This document shows, piece by piece, positions 25,296 to 33,372 of a stretch of 33,726 nucleotides of DNA. The stretch's first letter is position 1. Every line of letters starts with the position of its first letter. The notes beneath the pieces were generated by a model. That model did no database searches. It had not been told where the DNA came from and saw nothing but the letters and a program-made list of their open reading frames with translations. Both the position numbers and the translations under genes were made by a program. This DNA comes from Flavobacteriaceae bacterium (lineage in GTDB: Bacteria > Bacteroidota > Bacteroidia > Flavobacteriales > Flavobacteriaceae). The stretch lies in the NCBI GenBank assembly GCA_002709185.1, contig PAQB01000009.1, positions 1-33,726 on the forward strand, given 5' to 3'.

Positions 25296-27602
25296 ATGAG
25301 AAGTAAAATCATTTTTTTCTTGTTTGTAGTTTTGACATTTGGATGTCAAAACAAATACGATACGCAGGCAAATATTGAAGACTTTATCCCTGAAGGTTCT
25401 ACACTTGTCCTAAAAATCAATTCATTAGAAAGTTTCAAAAGCGCTTTAAAGAACAATACCCTTCTAGGCCAAACGAACTTGGAATCGCTTTTTGAAAGCC
25501 ATTTAATGCCAATTGACAGCCTGAAAATTTCGGGGCCTCTACTGATTTGTTCAAATCGAAGTATGACTGAACCCAGTTATACATTTATTACAGAACAACA
25601 ACACTTGAAGTCCAAAACGCTTTTAAATTCTAAATTTATTCAAGATAGCATATGGGTATATAACAACACTTACCCCATGAACACCCCGCGTAATAAAACG
25701 CTAAACCACCCTTTCCAGAAATTCACTAACATTCTTAAGCCCGATGCGACATTTTCGATTTATACGGCCCCGCCAAAAGAAATTCAAGGGATAGATTTTA
25801 TTTTCAACAATCTTTTACTGGACGTTTATGCCAGTCCATCAAGTCTATCTTTTAGTGGGGTGTATACAGATTCTTTGTGGTTCCATTTGTTTGATAAGAT
25901 CAATCCTAAAGCCTCTAAATTAAACCAAATTGCTCCCAATCAAAGCCAAAATTTCAAGTCTTACAACTTTTCTAATTTTGAACAATTTTCTAAAAATATA
26001 AGTGAAAACGACAGTACATTAATCCCTTCAGAATTTGCCAAGTCTTTTTTTGAAACAACTGAGGAAATTGGCAGTATTGAATCCGAAAACGGAGTTGCAA
26101 TTGCTTTGCATGCATTGGATATTGGCACGATTAAGGATGTTTTGACAGGACAGCAAGAACTCTTGAAAACATTTCGTTCTGTACCGCTATTTAAATTTGA
26201 ATACAGTTCTATGTTTGAGGAAACTTTTGGGGATTTGTTGCCTAAAATTAAGCCATCAGCTTATACAATTTTAGATGAATTTATTATATTTTCTGAAAAC
26301 GAAACCACCCTAGAAGACGTAATCTCTAAATACACCAATCAAAACAATCTGGCTCAAAGCCAAGGGTATCAATCCATACAAAAAACACTAAGTGACGAGG
26401 CGTCTTACCTTCAAACATTTGATTCAAATCGCTTGGCTAAGATTCTAAACAATCACTTGGGGGCCAATGTGACAGCAGAAAGCTTGGAAACGTTTCAAAA
26501 TTCCACTGTTCAAGTCGTTAAAGACGACAATACAATTCATTTCAATGGATTGATTCAAAAGCAGAAATCTGCTTCAAATGTTCAAAAAGTAACTGAAGCC
26601 TTTAGCTTTAAGGTAGATGCACAAATCATTGGAGACATTCAATTTGTAAAAAACCATCAAACAAGGCAAAAAGATATTTTGGTACAAGATGTTGAAAATC
26701 AATTGTATTTAATATCAAATGAAGGGGTCGTACGTTGGAAAAAAAGAATATCAGGCCCAATCTTAGGCGCTGTAAAACAAGTTGACTTATTTAAAAACGG
26801 ACGCCTTCAAATGGCATTTGCTACTAAAAATAGACTTTATATCTTAGACCGCTTAGGTAGGGATGTTGGACGATTTCCGCTAACGTTCAAAGATAAAGTT
26901 TCAAAACCCTTGGCTGTATTTGATTATGACAAAACAAGAAATTATAGATTTTTAGTCACACAGGGGGCTAATTTGTTAATGTACGATGGCAAAGGGAAAC
27001 GTGTGAAAGGATTTGAATACAATGCAGGGTACAAGATTAATAATACCCCAAAACATGTTCGACACAGAGGGAGGGATTATATTGTATTTTCTGAGGGGCA
27101 GAATTTAAAGATTTTAGATCGGCGAGGAAAAATGAGAATTGACGTTAAGGAAACCCTCAATTTCTCAGATCAAAACCTGTACTTCTATAAAAATCAATTC
27201 TCAACAATTGACAACAATGGAGATTTTGTTCAGGTGGATACCAAAGGGCGTTTGAGTTTGCAATCTCTAGGGTTTGACCCAGGCACCCAAATCACAGCTT
27301 CTAGTAAAACATTGGTAGCACAATGGAGTAATATCTTACAAATTAAAGCTCAGAAAGCAACGCTTGATTATGGGAATTTTAGTCCCCCAAAATTATTTTA
27401 TCTCAATGACAAAATTTACATAAGCATCACAGATCTTCAATCCAACAAAGTTTGGTTTTATGACAGTCAAGGAAAGGTGCTACCAGGTTTTCCTGTTTAT
27501 GCAGCTTCAAGTGTTGATTTAGCAAACGTCGATGGGGATGCAGCCCTTGAATTTATTTGTCAAAGCAGTGATGAGAGTTTTATCATGTACCAACTGTATT
27601 GA
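25296..27602 (+). CDS. Lipoprotein with predicted C-terminal beta-propeller, function unknown
   Basis: A 768-residue protein with a lipoprotein signal (lipobox FGC, C17). Residues about 20-420 start with IEDFIPEGSTLVLKINSLESFKS and resemble DUF3352-like modules that open with a phrase about being high enough in 'proof of residence' such as ALKNN; this resemblance is from memory. From about 445 a repeated pattern occurs: hydrophobic strand, then D or N, two residues, G and a basic residue. Copies start near L470, L514, L560, L604, F644 and V719, with spacing of 40-46 and one larger gap holding a degenerate copy. This is the spacing of a PQQ/WD-like propeller of six or seven blades. ANVDGDAALEF at the end resembles an FG-GAP metal loop. 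No enzymatic motif is seen. The last 20 bases overlap the 3' end of lipB. Confidence 0.75.
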   Translation: MRSKIIFFLFVVLTFGCQNKYDTQANIEDFIPEGSTLVLKINSLESFKSALKNNTLLGQTNLESLFESHLMPIDSLKISGPLLICSNRSMTEPSYTFITEQQHLKSKTLLNSKFIQDSIWVYNNTYPMNTPRNKTLNHPFQKFTNILKPDATFSIYTAPPKEIQGIDFIFNNLLLDVYASPSSLSFSGVYTDSLWFHLFDKINPKASKLNQIAPNQSQNFKSYNFSNFEQFSKNISENDSTLIPSEFAKSFFETTEEIGSIESENGVAIALHALDIGTIKDVLTGQQELLKTFRSVPLFKFEYSSMFEETFGDLLPKIKPSAYTILDEFIIFSENETTLEDVISKYTNQNNLAQSQGYQSIQKTLSDEASYLQTFDSNRLAKILNNHLGANVTAESLETFQNSTVQVVKDDNTIHFNGLIQKQKSASNVQKVTEAFSFKVDAQIIGDIQFVKNHQTRQKDILVQDVENQLYLISNEGVVRWKKRISGPILGAVKQVDLFKNGRLQMAFATKNRLYILDRLGRDVGRFPLTFKDKVSKPLAVFDYDKTRNYRFLVTQGANLLMYDGKGKRVKGFEYNAGYKINNTPKHVRHRGRDYIVFSEGQNLKILDRRGKMRIDVKETLNFSDQNLYFYKNQFSTIDNNGDFVQVDTKGRLSLQSLGFDPGTQITASSKTLVAQWSNILQIKAQKATLDYGNFSPPKLFYLNDKIYISITDLQSNKVWFYDSQGKVLPGFPVYAASSVDLANVDGDAALEFICQSSDESFIMYQLY

Positions 27603-28296
27603 TCTTTTGGGCCTCAAAAAGATTCAAGAAATGTTTCAATAATTTTTCTTTGACTTCATTTTCGTCCACATGATCTTGCTTCAACTCAACCCGTAATGAG
27701 GTGACAGATTTACCGCGAATCCCACAAGGAATAATGTGATCAAAATACCCTAAATCGGTATTGACATTGAGGGCAAATCCATGCATAGTTACCCAGCGAC
27801 TGGCACGAACTCCGAGCGCACAAATTTTTCTTGCAAAAGGCGTTCCAACATCTAACCATACACCGGTTTCTCCCTGACTTCTTGAAGCCTCCACACCGTA
27901 ATCTGCAAGTGTTAAAATAATAGTTTCTTCCAATAAGCGAAGGTATTTATGAATGTCCGTAAAAAAATTTTCGAGATCTAGAATAGGATAACCAACAATT
28001 TGGCCAGGTCCATGGTAAGTGATGTCTCCCCCCCTATTAATTTTATAAAAATTGGCACCTTTTGTCTTGAGTTGTTCCTCATTTAAAAGTAAATTAGAAA
28101 GATCGCCACTTTTTCCTAAAGTGTAAACATGTGCATGGCTTACAAATAAAAAGTGATTGGGCGTTGATAATCTGGTGTTTTCGCGTCTATTTCTGACTTT
28201 TACAGCCACCGTTTTTTTAAAAATTTCTTCTTGCAAATCCCAAGTTTCCTTATAATCCTTTAGACCTAGATCTTGAAGCTGAATTGATTTATTCAT
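27583..28296 (-). CDS. lipB: Octanoyltransferase (lipoyl synthesis)
   Basis: A 237-residue enzyme that transfers octanoate from acyl carrier protein to lipoyl domains, which LipA then converts to lipoate. Targets would include the PdhC lipoyl domains coded in this window. RGGDITYHGPGQIVGYPI is the family signature. The catalytic pair is K157 in ARKICALGVRASRW and C191 in HIIPCGI, 34 residues apart as in E. coli LipB. It follows the YqaE-type gene by 17 bp, and these two probably form one transcript. Its 3' end overlaps the propeller lipoprotein gene by 20 bp in the convergent direction. Confidence 0.96.
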   Translation of the reverse strand: MNKSIQLQDLGLKDYKETWDLQEEIFKKTVAVKVRNRRENTRLSTPNHFLFVSHAHVYTLGKSGDLSNLLLNEEQLKTKGANFYKINRGGDITYHGPGQIVGYPILDLENFFTDIHKYLRLLEETIILTLADYGVEASRSQGETGVWLDVGTPFARKICALGVRASRWVTMHGFALNVNTDLGYFDHIIPCGIRGKSVTSLRVELKQDHVDENEVKEKLLKHFLNLFEAQKINTVGT

Positions 28297-28313
28297 GTTG
28301 TAAAAATAAGGGA

Positions 28314-28472
28314 TTAATGATTTGGATTATTAAGAATGACTAAGGCCGCAATAACTCCTGGTACCCAACCACAAAGTGTCAAAATAAAGACAATTACAAA
28401 GGAGCCACAACCCTTATCTAATACTGCTAGGGGTGGAAATAAAATAGACAATAAAACCCGCCAAATACTCAT
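28314..28472 (-). CDS. YqaE/Pmp3 family small membrane protein
   Basis: A 52-residue proteolipid with two hydrophobic segments (about 4-18 and 25-47). The family pattern is clear: SILFPPLAVLDKGCG followed by a second segment with ILTLCGWVPGVIAALVILN. Members of the family are linked to salt, cold or membrane-potential stress in several organisms, and the molecular role is not settled. The start at 28472 (MSIWRVL) was chosen because the upstream part of the open frame adds a non-conserved hydrophobic leader, and the family begins here. lipB follows 17 bp downstream. Confidence 0.9.
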   Translation of the reverse strand: MSIWRVLLSILFPPLAVLDKGCGSFVIVFILTLCGWVPGVIAALVILNNPNH

Positions 28473-28508
28473 CGCAATAAATTTGAAAATTATAACGCTA
28501 CAATAAGA

Positions 28509-28516
28509 CAAAAATA
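28509..28516 (-). promoter_or_regulatory. Candidate promoter for YqaE-type gene and lipB (-7 box)
   Basis: TATTTTTG on the minus strand is an exact TAnnTTTG match, about 36 nt before the start at 28472. TTG upstream is only 14 bp away, so the -33 box is uncertain. Confidence 0.35.
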
Positions 28517-28556
28517 CATCAAAATCGTTACAAACTATTGAATTTTAAATTCCCTA

Positions 28557-28586
28557 TTGAAATCCAATGCAGAGTCGTTATATTTG
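28557..28586 (+). promoter_or_regulatory. Candidate lysS promoter, full -33/-7 match
   Basis: TTG at 28557-28559, a 19 bp spacer and TATATTTG at 28579-28586 match the consensus exactly, with the same boxes and spacing as the site upstream of porV. The leader to the ATG at 28610 would be about 17 nt. Confidence 0.6.
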
Positions 28587-28609
28587 TTATCAATTAAGAT
28601 TAAACAACT

Positions 28610-30307
28610 ATGGCACAGCTTTCCGAACAAGAACTTGTCCGACGCGAAAAACTTTCAAAGCTTCGTGCGTTAGGAATCAATCCTTATCCCGCCGACTTAT
28701 TCCCTGTAACCCATAACAGTTTAGGCATTAAATCCAATTTTAACGAAGGAGAAAAGGTGGTTATTGCTGGACGCTTAATGCGAAAAAAAGTGCAAGGGAA
28801 GGCTGCTTTCACAGAAGTTCAAGACAGTGAAGGGCGCATTCAAGTCTATTTTAATAGGGATGAAATTTGCCCAGGTGAAGACAAGTCTGCCTACAATGAT
28901 GTCTTTAAAAAACTTTTAGATTTAGGAGATATTATTGGGGTTGAAGGAGAATTATTTATCACTCAAGTGGGTGAAAAAACAATCCTAGTCAAAAATTTTA
29001 AACTTTTGAGCAAAGCATTAAAACCGCTCCCACTTCCTAAAACAGATGCAGATGGAAATTCTTATGACGAATTCAACGATCCTGAAATGCGCTACCGCCA
29101 ACGCTATGCAGACTTGGCGGTGAATCCTCATGTCAAGACAGTTTTTGTCAAGCGAACAAAGTTGTTTAATGCCATGCGAAATTTTTTTAATGATGCTGGA
29201 TATTTTGAAGTAGAGACACCTGTCTTACAGCCCATAGCTGGAGGTGCTGCAGCACGACCATTCGTTACCCACCACAATAGCCTTGACATTCCTTTGTACA
29301 TGCGCATTGCCAATGAATTGTACCTAAAACGTCTGATTGTTGGTGGATTTGACGGAGTTTATGAATTCTCAAAAAACTTTAGAAATGAAGGGATGGACCG
29401 CACCCACAATCCTGAATTTACAGCCATGGAAATTTATGTGGCTTACAAGGACTATAATTGGATGATGGAATTTTGTGAGCAGCTCCTAGAGTTTTGTGCC
29501 AATGCAGTCAATGGGACTACTAAAGCCACCTTTGGCGCCCATGAAATTGATTTCAAAGCACCCTATGCTAGAGTCACGATGACAGAAGCCATAAAAGAAT
29601 TTACAGGCTATGACATTACAGGGAAGTCTGAGGAAGAACTAAGAAAAGCTGCCTTAAACATGGGAATAGAAGTTGACAAGAGTATGGGGAAAGGCAAGTT
29701 AATCGATGAAATTTTTGGTGAAAAATGCGAAGGGAACTACATTCAGCCAACCTACATTACAGACTATCCAAAAGAAATGAGTCCACTTTGCAAAGAACAC
29801 CGCAGCAATCCAGATTTGACCGAACGCTTTGAACTGATGGTGTGCGGAAAAGAAATCGCCAACGCTTACTCTGAGCTCAACGACCCCTTAGATCAACGCC
29901 AGCGCTTTGAAGCACAATTAAAATTGGCCGATAGAGGCGATGATGAAGCGACTCAATTTATTGATGAAGATTTTCTAAGAGCCTTAGAATATGGGATGCC
30001 GCCAACTTCTGGAATGGGCATTGGAATGGATCGCTTGATTATGTTTTTAACCAATAATGCATCCATTCAAGAGGTGTTGTTTTTCCCGCAGATGAAACCC
30101 GAGAAAAAAGCTTTGGATTTAAATGAAAATGAAAAAGTGATTTTCGACATCCTTCAAAATAAAAAAACCATTCAGCTACACGAATTAAAAATTCAAGCTG
30201 GTCTCAGTAATAAGGGGTGGGATAAAGCAATAAAAAGTTTAACGAAGCAAGGGTTGGCAAAAGTGGCCAAAATAGAAAATGAGCTTGCAGTAATACTTTT
30301 GGACTAA
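28610..30307 (+). CDS. lysS: Lysine--tRNA ligase (class II)
   Basis: A 565-residue class II aminoacyl-tRNA synthetase that charges tRNA-Lys. The N-terminal OB-fold anticodon domain lies at about 45-140 (VVIAGRLMRKKVQGKAAF). Motif 1 is around YRQRYADLAVNP and GYFEVETPVLQP, motif 2 is FRNEGMDRTHNPEFT and motif 3 is GMGIGMDRLIMFLT (from about residue 467). The protein continues about 60 residues past the usual end (about 505-565) with a helix-rich segment, IQLHELKIQAGLSNKGWDKAIKSLTKQGL, that resembles a winged-helix. Long bacteroidetal LysRS proteins of this size are known to me, but I do not know a role for the extension. The promoter is close upstream. Confidence 0.97.
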   Translation: MAQLSEQELVRREKLSKLRALGINPYPADLFPVTHNSLGIKSNFNEGEKVVIAGRLMRKKVQGKAAFTEVQDSEGRIQVYFNRDEICPGEDKSAYNDVFKKLLDLGDIIGVEGELFITQVGEKTILVKNFKLLSKALKPLPLPKTDADGNSYDEFNDPEMRYRQRYADLAVNPHVKTVFVKRTKLFNAMRNFFNDAGYFEVETPVLQPIAGGAAARPFVTHHNSLDIPLYMRIANELYLKRLIVGGFDGVYEFSKNFRNEGMDRTHNPEFTAMEIYVAYKDYNWMMEFCEQLLEFCANAVNGTTKATFGAHEIDFKAPYARVTMTEAIKEFTGYDITGKSEEELRKAALNMGIEVDKSMGKGKLIDEIFGEKCEGNYIQPTYITDYPKEMSPLCKEHRSNPDLTERFELMVCGKEIANAYSELNDPLDQRQRFEAQLKLADRGDDEATQFIDEDFLRALEYGMPPTSGMGIGMDRLIMFLTNNASIQEVLFFPQMKPEKKALDLNENEKVIFDILQNKKTIQLHELKIQAGLSNKGWDKAIKSLTKQGLAKVAKIENELAVILLD

Positions 30308-30360
30308 ACCCTAAAACATAGGCCTTAAATATTGCTCTATAATTTAATTTCTTTGAGACA

Positions 30361-32856
30361 ATGAAAAAAATATTTAAAACCACTCTTTTATTAGCTGCAG
30401 CTGTAGTTCTACATTCTTGTGCAATCAGCATCAAGGCAGGCTCGGTTAAAAAAAATAAAGACAACACTTCAAAAAACACTACCAAGCCAAAACCAAAGAA
30501 GGATGGAATCAAACCCTATTCAGAAGTCATCACAAAAGACGCTGTTTCGGATGAGGGGCTTTTTAAAGTTCACAAAATTGACACCGATTTTTATTACGAA
30601 ATTCCAGATTCATTGTTTGAAAAAGAAATGCTCATGGTCAGTCGCATTGCTAAAACAGCATCTGGTATTGGATTTGGCGGTGGAAAACAAAACACCCAAG
30701 TTTTGAGGTGGCAAAAAAGAGATAAAAAAGTCTTGTTGCGGGTGGTATCTCATGAAGTTTTTGCAGCAGATTCGCTTCCCGTTCACGAAGCCGTTGTGAA
30801 TTCAAACTTTGAACCGGTTTTATATACCTTCCCGATCAAAGCCTACAGCAATGATTCCACTGCAACTGTCATCAATGTAACGGATCTATTTAAAACGGAT
30901 GTAAAAGCACTAGGATTGCCAAGCTATCGTAGAAAACAATACAAAATATCCCGCCTAGAAAGTAACAAGTCATTTATCGAAAGTGTCAAAAGTTATCCAA
31001 AAAATATTGAAGCCAGACATGTTAAAACCTATGCAGCATCAAATCCACCTTCAAATTCAAGTACAGGAACCGTATCTGTTGAAATTAATAATTCAATGAT
31101 TTTATTGCCTCAAAACCCCATGAAACGACGTTATTTTGACCAACGTGTAGGCTGGTTTGCAAGGGGGCAAGTCGATTATGGATTGGAGGATCAAAGAAGT
31201 CGAGAATTGGTGTATTTAGACCGTTGGCGACTTGAAATCAAAGCGGAAGACCTCGAAAAATTTGAAGCTGGAGAATTGGTGGAACCCAAAAAACCAATTG
31301 TTTATTATATTGATCGCGCCACGCCAAAAAAATGGCGAGAATACATCAAACAAGGTATTGAAGATTGGCAAGTCGCCTTTGAAGCCGCTGGTTTTAAAAA
31401 TGCCATCCTTGCAGCAGACCCTCCAACCCCTGAAGAAGATCCCGAATGGAGTCCAGAAGACGTTCGCTATTCGGTGGTGAGGTATTTAGCATCACCCATT
31501 CCAAATGCCAATGGTCCTCATGTAAGTGATCCAAGAACAGGAGAAATTTTAGAAAGTGATATCAATTGGTACCACAATGTCATGACTTTACTTCGTGGGT
31601 GGTTTTTTGTTCAAACAGCTGCCATCAACCCTGATGCTAGAGCTGCTGAGTTCGAAGATGAGGTTATGGGGCGTCTGATTCGATTTGTATCTGCACACGA
31701 AGTTGGTCATACCCTCGGATTGCCACATAATATGGGCAGCAGTTGTGCCTATAAGGTAGAGGATTTGAGAAATGCTGAATTCACTCAAAAATATGGCACC
31801 GCACCCTCAATCATGGATTATGCACGCTTTAATTATGTCGCACAGCCTGAAGACGAAGGGGTCGCGCTGATGCCTAATATCGGTGTCTATGATAAATATG
31901 CGATTGCTTGGGGGTACCGGCCAATTCCTGGAAAAACTGCAGAAGAAGAAAAAGAAGTATTAAACGGTTGGATTACAAAACATGCTGGAGATCCCATGTA
32001 CCGTTTTGGGCACCAACAGGCTGGTGATGTAGTAGATCCAAGTTCGCAGACAGAAGACCTTGGTGACGATGCGGTATTGGCCAGCACCTATGGCATAAAA
32101 AACCTGGAACGGATTGTACCTAATTTGATCCAATGGACGACCAAAAATGGAGAAGATTACAGTGATTTGGAAGCCATGTATGGACAAGTGCTCTCGCAAT
32201 TCAACCGCTACATGGGTCATGTTTCGAATCATATTGGAGGTGTTTACGAGCATTATAAAACTGCCGATCAAGAAGGTCCCGTGTACACCCATGTGTCCAA
32301 AGAAAAACAAGCAGAGGCTTTGGACTTTTTGGATAAAGAATTGTTTCAAATCCCTTCATGGTTAATAGACAAGGCTATTTTTGAGCGTATTGAGTATTCA
32401 GGGTCTATAGAACGCATTCGCAAGTTGCAAGAGCGAACTTTGAAAAATCTATTGAGTTTGGGGAAAATGGCGCGGCTTATTGAAAATGAAACCTTAAATG
32501 GTTCTGAAGCTTTTAAACTGACAGATTTAACCTCTGCATTGCGCAACAGTATATGGAGAGAACTCAAAAATGGTCAAAAAATTGACACCTACCGCCGAAA
32601 CCTTCAAAGGGCGCATATTGACCGCCTTACTTATCTCATAACCGCTGAAAATCAAAGTAAAAGAGTGGGCAGCGATTATGTGAAATCAACTGCTGTAAAT
32701 ACAAGTCAGTCGGACATTAGAGCTGTAACTCGATTTGAATTAAATGAACTGAAGCGCATGATAAAACGGGGACTCATTAGAACGGCAGATGGCATGACGC
32801 GCATCCATCTTCAAGATATTGTAGAGCGAATTGAGGTGGTTCTAAATCCAGAATAA
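30361..32856 (+). CDS. Lipoprotein zinc metalloprotease (DUF5117/DUF5118/DUF4953 type)
   Basis: An 831-residue putative metalloprotease with a lipoprotein signal (lipobox HSC, C20) and a lysine-rich stretch after it. The metzincin-like zinc site HEVGHTLGLPH gives ligands H446, H450 and H456 with catalytic E447. The PSIMDYARFNYVA segment about 40 residues later could be the Met-turn. The N-terminal part (VITKDAVSDEGLFKVHKIDTDFYYEIPD...MLMVSRIA) is typical of DUF5118/DUF5117 proteins, and the C-terminal part is helical. These proteins are common in Bacteroidota; the substrate is unknown. It starts 53 bp after lysS with no clear -7 box, so read-through from lysS is possible. The next gene is 34 bp away. 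Confidence 0.9.
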   Translation: MKKIFKTTLLLAAAVVLHSCAISIKAGSVKKNKDNTSKNTTKPKPKKDGIKPYSEVITKDAVSDEGLFKVHKIDTDFYYEIPDSLFEKEMLMVSRIAKTASGIGFGGGKQNTQVLRWQKRDKKVLLRVVSHEVFAADSLPVHEAVVNSNFEPVLYTFPIKAYSNDSTATVINVTDLFKTDVKALGLPSYRRKQYKISRLESNKSFIESVKSYPKNIEARHVKTYAASNPPSNSSTGTVSVEINNSMILLPQNPMKRRYFDQRVGWFARGQVDYGLEDQRSRELVYLDRWRLEIKAEDLEKFEAGELVEPKKPIVYYIDRATPKKWREYIKQGIEDWQVAFEAAGFKNAILAADPPTPEEDPEWSPEDVRYSVVRYLASPIPNANGPHVSDPRTGEILESDINWYHNVMTLLRGWFFVQTAAINPDARAAEFEDEVMGRLIRFVSAHEVGHTLGLPHNMGSSCAYKVEDLRNAEFTQKYGTAPSIMDYARFNYVAQPEDEGVALMPNIGVYDKYAIAWGYRPIPGKTAEEEKEVLNGWITKHAGDPMYRFGHQQAGDVVDPSSQTEDLGDDAVLASTYGIKNLERIVPNLIQWTTKNGEDYSDLEAMYGQVLSQFNRYMGHVSNHIGGVYEHYKTADQEGPVYTHVSKEKQAEALDFLDKELFQIPSWLIDKAIFERIEYSGSIERIRKLQERTLKNLLSLGKMARLIENETLNGSEAFKLTDLTSALRNSIWRELKNGQKIDTYRRNLQRAHIDRLTYLITAENQSKRVGSDYVKSTAVNTSQSDIRAVTRFELNELKRMIKRGLIRTADGMTRIHLQDIVERIEVVLNPE

Positions 32857-32890
32857 TTTTTGTACATTAATGAATAAACAAAAAAATGCC

Positions 32891-33355
32891 ATGAAATCTA
32901 TTTTAAAAATTTTAATCCTTCTTTTTAGTATTTCAGTCTTTGCACAACAACAACCGCGAGGCATGGATTCTGATCGTGGAAAGCGGCCCAACCCCCGCAT
33001 GCAGGAGATGAAAAGGATGACTCCTGAGCAATCAGCTACGCTTTGGTCCAAAAAGATGACTCTAGAATTAGATTTAAACCAAAACCAGCAAGCTCAACTG
33101 TATGCACTGATTTTAGAAAAGACAAAAAAAATGAAGTTGCGCATGGAAAATAAACCTAAAGAACGCCCAAGCAGTGAGGATATCTACAATATGAAAGTCG
33201 CAAGATTGGATGATGAAATCGCCATGAAAGAAAGTTTAAAAACAATCCTATCTGATGAACAATTTAACCAATGGGAAATGATCAAAAGTAAACAGTCTAC
33301 AAAGCGGAATCATAGAAAAAAGCGTTCAAAAAAGAAAAAGCAGATGCGCCGATAG
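32891..33355 (+). CDS. Small exported Spy/DUF4890-like protein with basic tail
   Basis: A 154-residue protein. The start at 32891 (MKSILKILILLFSISVFAQ) gives a clean signal peptide; an in-frame ATG seven codons upstream (32870) adds only polar residues. The mature part is helical, with MTLELDLNQNQQAQLYALILEKTKKMK and then LKTILSDEQFNQWEMIK, a pair of L(D/S)xxQ-type segments like those in Spy/CpxP or DUF4890 proteins. Residues after about 137 are extremely basic (12 of the last 17 are Lys or Arg). It could be a periplasmic chaperone-like protein. The gene follows the metalloprotease gene and may be co-transcribed. Confidence 0.72.
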   Translation: MKSILKILILLFSISVFAQQQPRGMDSDRGKRPNPRMQEMKRMTPEQSATLWSKKMTLELDLNQNQQAQLYALILEKTKKMKLRMENKPKERPSSEDIYNMKVARLDDEIAMKESLKTILSDEQFNQWEMIKSKQSTKRNHRKKRSKKKKQMRR

Positions 33356-33372
33356 CTATGTTTTATAATTGA

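Noticed and set aside
31960..32349. 129-codon antisense frame within the metalloprotease gene
   Set aside because: It lies fully inside a well-supported coding gene with clear catalytic motifs and shows no family motif.
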